Source of the DNA: Thermoplasmata archaeon
Lineage (GTDB): Archaea; Thermoplasmatota; Thermoplasmata; Lutacidiplasmatales; UBA184
Length of the DNA stretch: 5,388 nucleotides
Reading direction: 5' to 3'
Assembly (NCBI GenBank): GCA_030040035.1
Contig: JASHUJ010000155.1
Span: 1-5,388 of the forward strand
Shown: positions 1 through 4,670 of the stretch, piece after piece
Layout of the letters: each line of letters begins with the position of its first letter
Position numbering within the stretch: position 1 is the stretch's first letter
Made by a program: the position numbers and the translations under genes
The notes under the pieces: generated by a model
Database searches by the model: none
What the model saw: only the letters and a program-made list of their open reading frames with translations
What the model was told of the DNA's origin: nothing

Positions 1-44
1 TCGCCGCGACGGCGGATCTCCTCGATCAGGTCTTCGAGGGTCAT
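1..44 (-). CDS. atpE: Probable A-type ATP synthase subunit E, N-terminal fragment
   Basis: Only the first 14 codons are inside the window; the gene continues past the left edge. The visible residues read MTLEDLIEEIRRRG, a charged amphipathic helix, as expected for the start of the long coiled-coil of subunit E, which forms the peripheral stalk of archaeal A1Ao ATP synthases. The ATG lies 19 bp after the atpK stop on the same strand, so the two are almost certainly cotranscribed. The identification rests mainly on gene order, since E normally follows K in archaeal ATPase operons, because 14 residues cannot identify a family. Subunit H, another short coiled-coil peripheral-stalk protein, is the main alternative. 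No Shine-Dalgarno is visible in the 19-bp gap. Confidence 0.55.
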   Translation of the reverse strand, partial: MTLEDLIEEIRRRG

Positions 45-63
45 GCGTCGCGGAGGGGACGGT

Positions 64-282
64 CTAGAGGATGCCCAGGAGCAGGATGATGCCCAGCACG
101 AACCCGATGATCCAGAGCGTCTCGGGGATGACGAAGAAGAAGAGCACCTGGCCGAACTTTTCCGGCTTTTCCGCGATGATCCCCATCCCGGCGGCGCCGA
201 TCCCGGACTGGGCCATCCCGGTACCGATCAGTCCGCCGGCGATCGCGATCCCCGCGGCGAGCGTCTCGTAGTCCGTTGGCAT
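64..282 (-). CDS. atpK: A-type ATP synthase membrane subunit K (c-ring proteolipid)
   Basis: This 72-aa proteolipid forms the rotating ion-carrying c-ring of the archaeal A1Ao ATP synthase. It is a single two-helix hairpin: TM1 at about residues 8-36, rich in Gly and Ala with small-residue packing, a polar loop AEKPEKFG at 37-44, and TM2 at about 45-70. The ion-binding carboxylate is Glu54 within a P-E-T motif in TM2, and Gln25 sits in TM1 where many ion-binding rings carry a ligand. Gln25, Glu54 and Thr55 leave Na+ coupling possible, but the sequence does not decide between Na+ and H+. The length is that of the one-hairpin class, not the duplicated eukaryotic-type ring protein. The ATG at 282 is 30-odd bp from a strong TATA box, so the mRNA is nearly leaderless. 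No subunit I gene lies upstream; instead the neighbour there is a divergent regulator gene. Confidence 0.93.
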   Translation of the reverse strand: MPTDYETLAAGIAIAGGLIGTGMAQSGIGAAGMGIIAEKPEKFGQVLFFFVIPETLWIIGFVLGIILLLGIL

Positions 283-310
283 GGTGACCCGGGCCGCCCG
301 AGAAGGGTGG

Positions 311-320
311 GGTATATAAC
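311..320 (-). promoter_or_regulatory. TATA box of the atpK operon
   Basis: On the minus strand this reads GTTATATACC, the most AT-rich spot in a GC-rich intergenic region. Its centre is about 33 bp upstream of the atpK ATG, so an archaeal start about 25-27 bp downstream would leave a leader of only a few bases. The element is nearly symmetrical (on the plus strand GGTATATAAC), so it could in principle also fire to the right. A 12-bp perfect GC palindrome (CCGGCGCGCCGG, 326-337) lies just upstream of the BRE position. Confidence 0.75.
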
Positions 321-512
321 CCGAACCGGCGCGCCGGAGCTCCCTTCTCGAGGAGGGGCGCCGTTCCGGACCCGGGAGATTTGGGAAACATCTCGGAAAA
401 CCCGCAAGACCCCCGAGCGAGATGGCCGGGTGGATGGTGGGCCCAGGGAAATCCCCCCGGTCGCGGAGGTGTCGCGCCGCCGCGCCCGCCACTCCGTCCT
501 CCGGGCGATGAG

Positions 513-520
513 ACTTATTC
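513..520 (+). promoter_or_regulatory. TATA-like element of the winged-helix regulator gene
   Basis: The sequence ACTTATTC is an AT-rich island in GC-rich DNA, and its centre is about 29 bp upstream of the GTG at 546. That is the distance expected for a leaderless or nearly leaderless archaeal transcript, and it is the main reason for choosing GTG 546 as the start of the regulator. Confidence 0.55.
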
Positions 521-545
521 CAACCGAGACCATCGCGGGCGGACC

Positions 546-848
546 GTGGACAGCTTCTCCCGACTGCTCTGGTGGCTGTTCGCGAGCAGCGCGGGCGCCC
601 GGACGCGCGGAGAGATCGTCGCCGCGATCCGGGAGGAGCCCCGCAACGCCCAGCAGCTCGCCCTCGCGCTGCGCCTGGACTACTCGACGGTCCGCCACCA
701 CCTGCGGGTGCTCCAGGAGAACCGGCTCGTGGAGTCGAGCGGCGAGCACTACGGCCAGGTCTATGCCCTGACCGCCATGGTGGAGGCACGATGGGAGGAG
801 CTCGAAACGATCCGGCAACGCCACCGGGCCCGGGAGGGGCGCCCGTGA
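546..848 (+). CDS. ArsR-like winged helix-turn-helix transcriptional regulator
   Basis: A 100-aa protein that consists of essentially one winged-helix DNA-binding domain. Residues 17-35 give helix 1 (ARTRGEIVAAI), 36-46 the first HTH helix (NAQQLALALRL) and 47-60 the recognition helix (DYSTVRHHLRVLQENR). The wing follows at 61-76 (LVESSGEHYGQVYALTA), then a charged C-terminal helix (80-98) that may dimerise. The pattern 'NAQQLA..L..DYSTVRHHL.VL..N.LV' is typical of archaeal ArsR/HTH_20-type regulators. No metal-binding cysteines are present, so metal sensing is unlikely. The GTG at 546 is preferred because it follows a TATA-like element at leaderless spacing; the frame stays open upstream to a TTG at 381, but that part has no domain-like sequence. 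The stop overlaps the next gene by 4 bp (GTGA), so regulator and membrane partner are translationally coupled. The regulator may control its own operon or the divergent atpK; neither can be shown here. Confidence 0.85.
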   Translation: MDSFSRLLWWLFASSAGARTRGEIVAAIREEPRNAQQLALALRLDYSTVRHHLRVLQENRLVESSGEHYGQVYALTAMVEARWEELETIRQRHRAREGRP

Positions 849-1276
849 CCGCCCCGTCCCGTCCCCACCGGTTCGGGGCCGCGGCCTTGGTGCTCCTCGT
901 CCTCGGGGCGGGCGCGCTCATCGGACTCGCGCTGACGCTCCTCACCGCCCCGCTGCCGGGTCCACCGGGGCCCCACGGGGCCCCGCCGCCGACGCACGGC
1001 CTCCTGCTCCTCTCCGGGACGATCACGGGGATCGACCTCGCCCTGTTGCTCACCCTCGTCGGCGTCTACGTGCGCACATTCCTCGACACGCGGGCCCGGT
1101 TCGCGGCCGGCCTCGTGGTCGTCCTGGTGGCACTGACCCTCCAGACGCTCGTCGCCTCGCCGTTCGTCTTCGGGGTGTTCGGGCTCGGGCCGGGCGGGCT
1201 GTGGCCCTTCCTCTTCGTGAGCCTCGTGTTCGGGGCGGTGGCGCTCGCCGTGTTCCTCTACCTCAGTCTCGAGTAA
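845..1276 (+). CDS. Four-helix integral membrane protein coupled to the winged-helix gene
   Basis: A 143-aa hydrophobic protein of unknown function. Four membrane helices are visible: about residues 11-34, 52-77, 84-112 and 119-141. They are joined by a Pro/Gly-rich outer loop (35-51, PLPGPPGPHG), a short basic inner loop (RTFLDTRARF, 77-86) and a glycine-rich turn (GLGPGGLWP, 113-121). The positive-inside rule puts both termini inside. There is no enzymatic motif or cysteine. The GTG at 845 overlaps the regulator's TGA by 4 bp. The frame stays open further upstream, but that part overlaps the regulator and is not membrane-like. Pairs of a small winged-helix gene and a small multi-helix membrane protein recur in archaea, for example beside DUF7521-type proteins in haloarchaea. 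Whether this protein belongs to such a family is a guess. It may be a membrane partner or target of the regulator. Confidence 0.75.
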   Translation: MTAPSRPHRFGAAALVLLVLGAGALIGLALTLLTAPLPGPPGPHGAPPPTHGLLLLSGTITGIDLALLLTLVGVYVRTFLDTRARFAAGLVVVLVALTLQTLVASPFVFGVFGLGPGGLWPFLFVSLVFGAVALAVFLYLSLE

Positions 1277-1321
1277 GAAGGGACGGAACGGACGGTTCGG
1301 CGATCGCCCTCGGAATCTCGG

Positions 1322-1360
1322 AAAAAGTTGGCGGAGCCCCGGGGTGGCCGGGGCTCCGCC
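1322..1360 (-). terminator. Hairpin plus T5 terminator of the minus-strand block
   Basis: An 11-bp perfect inverted repeat (GGCGGAGCCCC at 1330-1340, GGGGCTCCGCC at 1350-1360) encloses a 9-base loop. Read on the minus strand it is followed by AAC and then TTTTT (1326-1322), and it begins about 32 bases after the stop of the pilin-like gene at 1393. The stem is nearly all G/C. On the plus strand the hairpin has no T-run after it, so it is mainly a minus-strand terminator, though it may also block readthrough from the plus-strand unit ending at 1276. Confidence 0.7.
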
Positions 1361-1392
1361 CGGCGGTCCGGACGAGGTCGCGATCCGCGGCG

Positions 1393-1782
1393 CTAGGACG
1401 AGCGGGCCGAAGCCGGCACGGTCATGTTGCCACAACCGCCCGAGCCGGTCGCGCTCCCGCAGGCCGGAGGAGGCGGGGGCGGGGGGGGAGCCGTCCCGTT
1501 CCCGCATCCGGTCGGAGCGGTGCCGTTCGTCCCGGTGTCGTTCGCGCCCGTCCCGTTCCCGCAGGGAGGCGGCGGGGGCGGGGGGGGCGGCGGACGAGCG
1601 GTCGAGTTCCCGCAGCCGGGGGCCGTCGTGTTGTTGCTCGTCTCGTTCGATCCGTCGGCGTGGCTCACGAACGAGCGAACGTCCGCGACCACGAATCCGA
1701 ACAGGCCGAGCCCGGCGGCGGCGAGCGCGACGGCCACGAGGATGGGCGCGACGCCTCGGTTCGCCAGATGGATTCGACGCAT
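1393..1782 (-). CDS. Pilin-like secreted protein with CGNxT repeats and polyproline tracts
   Basis: A 129-aa protein with a short basic N-terminus (MRRIHLANRG), then a hydrophobic helix at 11-36. Arg9-Gly10 followed by Val-Ala-Pro-Ile matches an archaeal class III (type IV pilin) signal with cleavage after Gly10, although a plain N-terminal membrane anchor is also possible. The rest is low-complexity and extracellular: five Cys-Gly motifs at 57, 74, 93, 108 and 117 (four CGN-x-S/T, one degenerate CGSAT), 10 prolines at 64-73 and 8 at 99-106. There are nine N-x-S/T sequons, at Asn 46, 50, 51, 59, 76, 81, 86, 95 and 119. Such composition suggests a rigid glycosylated surface stalk with cysteines for cross-linking. 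The ATG at 1782 is chosen over the longer 156-aa frame because it has a near-perfect Shine-Dalgarno and starts right before the signal. It lies downstream of VKOR and DUF929. The repeats are not recognised as a known family. Confidence 0.8.
   Translation of the reverse strand: MRRIHLANRGVAPILVAVALAAAGLGLFGFVVADVRSFVSHADGSNETSNNTTAPGCGNSTARPPPPPPPPPPCGNGTGANDTGTNGTAPTGCGNGTAPPPPPPPPACGSATGSGGCGNMTVPASARSS
1472..1488 (+). repeat. G-rich direct repeat, copy 1, inside the pilin-like gene
   Basis: The 17-base sequence GG-C-G5-C-G8 (G8 at 1481-1488) occurs identically 99 bp away and encodes the downstream polyproline tract on the minus strand. The G8 homopolymer is prone to slippage. Around it, shorter copies of TCCCGTTCCCGCA (1494-1506 and 1551-1563), coding the CGNGT motif, show that the gene grew by internal duplication. 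Confidence 0.8.
1571..1587 (+). repeat. G-rich direct repeat, copy 2, inside the pilin-like gene
   Basis: Identical to the 17 bases at 1472-1488 and coding the longer (10-Pro) tract. With the GGG at 1564-1566 the plus strand meets the usual four-tract G-quadruplex pattern (G3, 7-nt loop, then G5, C, G8). The plus strand is the template for this gene. Confidence 0.8.
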
Positions 1783-1784
1783 GG

Positions 1785-1792
1785 TCACCTCC
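1785..1792 (-). promoter_or_regulatory. Shine-Dalgarno of the pilin-like gene
   Basis: GGAGGTGA on the minus strand matches the 3' end of archaeal 16S rRNA over eight bases; the GGAGG core is 5 bases from the ATG at 1782. It is the strongest ribosome site in the window and decides the start. Its presence implies a leadered transcript, unlike the leaderless-type genes nearby. Confidence 0.8.
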
Positions 1793-1814
1793 GAGGAGGA
1801 CCACTGGGCGGCGG

Positions 1815-1832
1815 CGGAAAGCCAGTTTTCCG
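1815..1832. repeat. Short inverted repeat upstream of the pilin-like gene
   Basis: CGGAAA and TTTCCG arms around a 6-base centre (GCCAGT), 33-50 bp upstream of the pilin-like ATG within the 127-bp gap after VKOR. This is the most AT-rich spot in the gap and lies where a TATA box for a separate promoter would be expected, but no good TATA consensus is present. It could be an operator or a weak promoter element. Confidence 0.3.
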
Positions 1833-1909
1833 AGAACGCTCCCGAATCGCTCCCGTATCGCACCGGAATCGGGAGCCGGGACCGGCGGTACTTGGGCGCG
1901 CGCCGTTCG

Positions 1910-2386
1910 CTACTCCGCTCCGTCCGGCGCGGCGGCGCGATCGGGCGCGGCCTCGCGCCGCGATCGCACGGCGAGCGCGATCGCCCCGACCCAGACGAGG
2001 ACGCCGAAGGCGTAGGCGGTCGTGCAGACCGGGCACAGGGCGTGGATGATCGCCAGCTCGACGTAGGCGAAGTAGCTCGCGAAGCCGACGCCCGCGGTCG
2101 TCACGGCGAGCAGGGCGTAGACGAGCCGCCGGTCGGACGAGCGCCGCTCCGCGAGTCCGGCGACGACGAGGATCGCGAGGAACCCGACGATGCCGATGAC
2201 CGCGTCCGGGATCCCGAGGGTGGTGGTGTGCCCGCTCGAGTCGACCGCCGCGCAGGAGAAGAACGAACTGATCGTGCAGCTCGAGCGCAGGCTCGGATCG
2301 AGCGTCTCGAGGCCCGCGTAGATCGCGACGATCAGGCCGAGCACGCCGGTGAGGTAGACGTACGACCAGAGCGTTCGCGTGCGCAT
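1910..2386 (-). CDS. VKOR-family membrane thiol oxidase
   Basis: A 158-aa vitamin K epoxide reductase-like protein that would reoxidise a thioredoxin-like partner and pass electrons to membrane quinone. All catalytic residues of the family are present: loop cysteines Cys37 and Cys45 (seven residues between them, as in human VKOR), Ser51 six residues later, the G-I-P motif at 58-60 that opens TM2, and the CPVC redox centre at 118-121. Four helices lie at about 6-25, 59-79, 87-108 and 111-140. Basic residues at the N-terminus (MRTR), in the TM2-TM3 loop (ERRSSDRR) and at the C-terminus (RSRRE) put those parts inside, so both cysteine pairs face outward. This is the DsbB-like orientation, not the cytosol-facing one reported for some archaeal homologues. 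There is no fused thioredoxin domain; that role probably falls to the DUF929 protein encoded 15 bp upstream. The family assignment is firm; the partner and physiological substrate are inferred. Confidence 0.93.
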   Translation of the reverse strand: MRTRTLWSYVYLTGVLGLIVAIYAGLETLDPSLRSSCTISSFFSCAAVDSSGHTTTLGIPDAVIGIVGFLAILVVAGLAERRSSDRRLVYALLAVTTAGVGFASYFAYVELAIIHALCPVCTTAYAFGVLVWVGAIALAVRSRREAAPDRAAAPDGAE

Positions 2387-2401
2387 CGGACGGGCCCTAC
2401 G

Positions 2402-3655
2402 CTAGGTGATCTGGCTCAGGTCGCCCTGCACGAGGTTCTGCATCGACGTCGTCCACTGGTAGTTGTTCGGATGGCTCAGGCTCGGGTTCGCGGCGATGAA
2501 CGCGGAGACGCTCGAATAGCCGTCGGCCTTGAGGATGAACGCGCAGATCCACCCGGCCTGCCCCTGGATGATCGACCACGGGGTGCCGGACTCCTGCAGC
2601 ACGCTGGTCGCGACCGCCGTGTAGCCGCCGCTCGCGCCGTCCTCGTAGCTGCTCAGATCCGAGGGGTCGATCAGCGACGAGCCGGCGTGCACGTACTGGC
2701 CGTTGAGGACGACGAACGGGATCGATCCCCCCGAGTAGGCGGAGACGTACGCCTGCTGGATGCAGTTGGAGGTGCCGGGGAACGTCCCGGCGGTTCCGGT
2801 CGACTGCGTCCAATAGTACTCGGAGACCTGGAACGACATGATCGGGGAGGTGATCGACGCGGATCCGAGGATGACCTCGGGGGTGTTCGGGTAGACGTCG
2901 CCGGGGTTGGAGTAGTAAAAGCTCGTACCCGGCACCCCGTTGATACTCCCGTCGAACCCGCTCTGGAACTCCGTGAGTCCTTTCCACATCGCCCAACTGC
3001 TCGCCGAGCAGTACGGGCACCACGTCGCGCCGTAGAAGTAGAAGACCGGCTTGCCGCCGTCCTGCCACGCGGAGGCCGGGACGCTCGTCCAGCCGAGACC
3101 GCCCGGCTGGGTCGTCTGGCTGCTCGTCGGCGGGAGGACCGGGCAGCCGAAGAAGAGGGCCCCGGTGAGCGCGATCACGCCGGAGAACACGAGCCCGACC
3201 ACGACGCCGACGACGACGGTGTTCCGGAGGACCTTCGACCACCGTTCTTGACGGAGCCGCCAGAGCGCGAAGATCAGCACCAAGGCGGCGGCGATGAGGG
3301 CGAAGGCGAGGTATGGGATCGCCGGAACGACGACGCCGACGGGGGACGGCAGCACGTAGGCGATCACGAACCAGACCCCGACGATCGGCACGAGGAGGTA
3401 GCCGACGCGCGTCAGGTTCCAGCGCGGCTCTTCCTTGGCGGCGGCCTTCCGGGGCGTCGGCGTCGGACCCTCCTGTCCCTGGCGCCGCTCCCGGGACTTC
3501 TGGCGATGGTAGAGGCCCCGGAGCGCCCGACCGGCCTCGCGGACGGACGTGTCCGGGTGGAATCCGACCTTCGGATCGTTGGCGATCCGCTCCCAGTCCC
3601 AGCCCTTCGACCGGAGCTCTTCGACCCGGTCCCAGTCGACCATCGATAAACGCAC
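2402..3655 (-). CDS. Membrane-anchored DUF929 thioredoxin-like protein with CPYC site
   Basis: A 417-aa protein in three parts. Residues 1-60 are a charged cytosolic helical domain (DWDRVEELRSKGWDWERIA), then a basic linker. Three membrane helices follow at about 84-102, 109-132 and 146-170, which place the remainder outside. Residues 171-417 are the DUF929 domain, a thioredoxin-like fold: beta-strand KPVFYFYGATW, active site Cys213-Pro-Tyr-Cys216, and a probable cis-proline at Pro313 (SIPFVVLNG). Cys171, Cys298 and Cys371 are extra outside cysteines, perhaps structural. It probably donates disulfides to secreted proteins and is reoxidised by VKOR, the next gene, 15 bp away. The GTG at 3655 is chosen for its AAGGAG at 7-base spacing; ATG 3643, four codons in, is the alternative. 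Many DUF929 proteins have fewer membrane helices, and the cytosolic domain is an addition I do not recognise. The redox role is inferred from the CxxC and the neighbour, since DUF929 itself has no established function. Confidence 0.88.
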   Translation of the reverse strand: MRLSMVDWDRVEELRSKGWDWERIANDPKVGFHPDTSVREAGRALRGLYHRQKSRERRQGQEGPTPTPRKAAAKEEPRWNLTRVGYLLVPIVGVWFVIAYVLPSPVGVVVPAIPYLAFALIAAALVLIFALWRLRQERWSKVLRNTVVVGVVVGLVFSGVIALTGALFFGCPVLPPTSSQTTQPGGLGWTSVPASAWQDGGKPVFYFYGATWCPYCSASSWAMWKGLTEFQSGFDGSINGVPGTSFYYSNPGDVYPNTPEVILGSASITSPIMSFQVSEYYWTQSTGTAGTFPGTSNCIQQAYVSAYSGGSIPFVVLNGQYVHAGSSLIDPSDLSSYEDGASGGYTAVATSVLQESGTPWSIIQGQAGWICAFILKADGYSSVSAFIAANPSLSHPNNYQWTTSMQNLVQGDLSQIT

Positions 3656-3662
3656 CGGGGGG

Positions 3663-3668
3663 CTCCTT
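3663..3668 (-). promoter_or_regulatory. Shine-Dalgarno of the DUF929 gene
   Basis: AAGGAG on the minus strand, 7 bases (six C and one G) before the GTG at 3655. This spacing is good for GTG 3655 and poor for the internal ATG at 3643 (19 bases), which is why the GTG is preferred. It implies a transcript with a leader, possibly from the ATTAAA at 3744-3739. Confidence 0.6.
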
Positions 3669-3717
3669 TTCCCCTTTTGCCCCCGTGAGCAGTTCCGTCC
3701 CCCGGCGGACCCCGGGT

Positions 3718-3735
3718 CGAGGGCCGCGGCCCTCG
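3718..3735. repeat. 18-bp perfect palindrome in the DUF929/rnz divergent region
   Basis: CGAGGGCCGCGGCCCTCG is its own reverse complement, and after one mismatch on each side (T at 3717 and 3736) two more flanking pairs also match. It ends 3 bp before the rnz TATA-like element. For a leftward transcript from the same AT-rich element it would lie between TATA and start site. It is a candidate operator for a dimeric repressor, or a hairpin; no known motif is recognised. Confidence 0.55.
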
Positions 3736-3738
3736 TCC

Positions 3739-3744
3739 TTTAAT
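3739..3744 (+). promoter_or_regulatory. TATA-like element of rnz, possibly bidirectional
   Basis: TTTAAT in otherwise GC-rich DNA, with its centre about 26 bp before the rnz ATG at 3768. This is the classic distance for a leaderless archaeal mRNA. Reversed it reads ATTAAA, which could serve the divergent DUF929 gene with a leader of about 60 bases containing the AAGGAG site. The rightward role is well supported; the leftward one is speculative. Confidence 0.65.
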
Positions 3745-3767
3745 GGGGCCGGGAGTGCCCCGGGGAC

Positions 3768-4670
3768 ATGCAACTCACGTTCCTCGGGACCGCGGGCTCC
3801 TGGCCGACGAAGGAACGCTCGGCGAGCGCGATGGCGCTCGACCTCGAATCGGAACTGGTCCTGCTCGACTGCGGGGAGGGAACGCAACGCCAGTTCTTCC
3901 AGTCGAGCACGTCGTTCATGCGCGTGCGCCGGGTCTTCATCACGCACTTCCATGGCGACCATTTCCTCGGCCTGCCGGGTCTCATCCAGAGCATGTGCCT
4001 CAACAACCGGACCGAGCCGCTCGACGTCTACGGTCCGTCCGATGCCGAGGAGATGGTCGGGCGGGCCCTGAAGATGGGCTACTTCACCCTCCGGTTCCCC
4101 GTGACGGTCCATGCGCTGGCACCGGGGGAATCGCGAGACCTCGACGGGTACACCGTACGGACGGCGCGGGCCGATCACCCGGTCCCGGCGATCGCCTACC
4201 GGCTCGAGGAGGGGCCGAAGCGGGGCCGCTTCGACGGGCCGCTCGCCCGCTCACTGGGCATCCACGGGGCCGATTTCGCTCGGCTCGAGGCCGGCGAGTC
4301 CGTGCAGGTCGGGGATCGGCTCGTCCGTCCGGCGGACGTCATGGGGCCGCCTCGGCCCGGTCGGTCGGTCGTCTACACGGGGGACACCCGGCCGTCCGAC
4401 GACGTGCGCCGGCTGGCCCACCGCGCGACGCTGCTCGTCCACGAGGCGACCTCGATGGCGGACAACGAGGTCCAGGCGAACGAGTGGGGGCACACCTCGG
4501 CGCGCCAGGCGGCGGAGATCGCCCGCTCGGCCGAGGTCGCGAGCCTGTTCCTTACCCATTTCAGTGCGCGGTACAAGGACCTCGAGCCACTCACGGCCGA
4601 GGCGCGTGCTATCTACCCCGGGGCGCAGGTCGCTCGGGATCTGCTCGATCACCTGATCCTTCAGGAATGA
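3768..4670 (+). CDS. rnz: Ribonuclease Z (tRNA 3' processing endonuclease)
   Basis: A 300-aa metallo-beta-lactamase-fold nuclease that cuts pre-tRNA after the discriminator base so that CCA can be added; it acts in the cytosol as a dimer. The length is that of the short RNase Z class (about 300 aa). The start is diagnostic (MQLTFLGTAGSWPTKER), followed by the zinc motif HFHGDH at 60-65 (His60, His62, Asp64, His65). Further metal ligands and catalytic residues are His137 (ADHPVPA), Asp206 (YTGDTRP) and His264 (LTHFSARY). The HEATS motif (225-229) and W-G-H-T-S (240-244) are family hallmarks. The segment around 147-156 (EEGPKRGRFD) corresponds to the substrate-binding exosite region. The ATG sits at leaderless distance from the TATA-like element. 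Its stop overlaps the hutI start by 4 bp (ATGA). All key residues are intact, and nothing suggests a different MBL enzyme. Confidence 0.96.
   Translation: MQLTFLGTAGSWPTKERSASAMALDLESELVLLDCGEGTQRQFFQSSTSFMRVRRVFITHFHGDHFLGLPGLIQSMCLNNRTEPLDVYGPSDAEEMVGRALKMGYFTLRFPVTVHALAPGESRDLDGYTVRTARADHPVPAIAYRLEEGPKRGRFDGPLARSLGIHGADFARLEAGESVQVGDRLVRPADVMGPPRPGRSVVYTGDTRPSDDVRRLAHRATLLVHEATSMADNEVQANEWGHTSARQAAEIARSAEVASLFLTHFSARYKDLEPLTAEARAIYPGAQVARDLLDHLILQE

Noticed and set aside
381..545. N-terminal extension of the winged-helix regulator from the TTG at 381
   Set aside because: The added 55 residues are Pro/Gly/Arg-rich with no domain, and the promoter-like ACTTATTC at 513-520 lies inside them; GTG 546 gives a complete domain.
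283..545. A structured RNA or tRNA in the 263-bp intergenic region
   Set aside because: No T-loop, CCA-end, kink-turn or C/D box pair could be found; only the two promoter elements and a 12-bp palindrome stand out.
64..1053. atpK as the end of a 329-aa protein
   Set aside because: The upstream part is low-complexity Arg/Pro/Gly sequence, antisense to the winged-helix and membrane genes; a TATA box and ATG at 282 define a normal 72-aa proteolipid.
1464..1622. CRISPR or satellite array
   Set aside because: The repeats are short, unequal and in frame with the Cys-Gly-Asn/polyproline protein, so they are explained as coding repeats.
1783..1863. Longer start (156 aa) for the pilin-like protein
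   Set aside because: It would put 27 polar residues before the basic-hydrophobic signal and ignore the near-perfect Shine-Dalgarno at 1785-1792.
1839..1875. Terminator after VKOR (CTCCCGA and TCGGGAG arms)
   Set aside because: The stem is only 7 bp with a 23-base loop and no T-run follows on the minus strand, so readthrough to the pilin-like gene seems likely.
1424..3649. A 741-codon open frame on the plus strand
   Set aside because: It runs antisense through the pilin-like, VKOR and DUF929 genes and is rich in Arg, Asp, Glu and Gly without any domain; stop codons are rare in off-frames of such GC-rich DNA.
2397..4178. A 593-codon open frame on the minus strand
   Set aside because: It overlaps rnz antisense and DUF929 in another frame, both of which are clear genes; composition is arginine-rich and non-protein-like.
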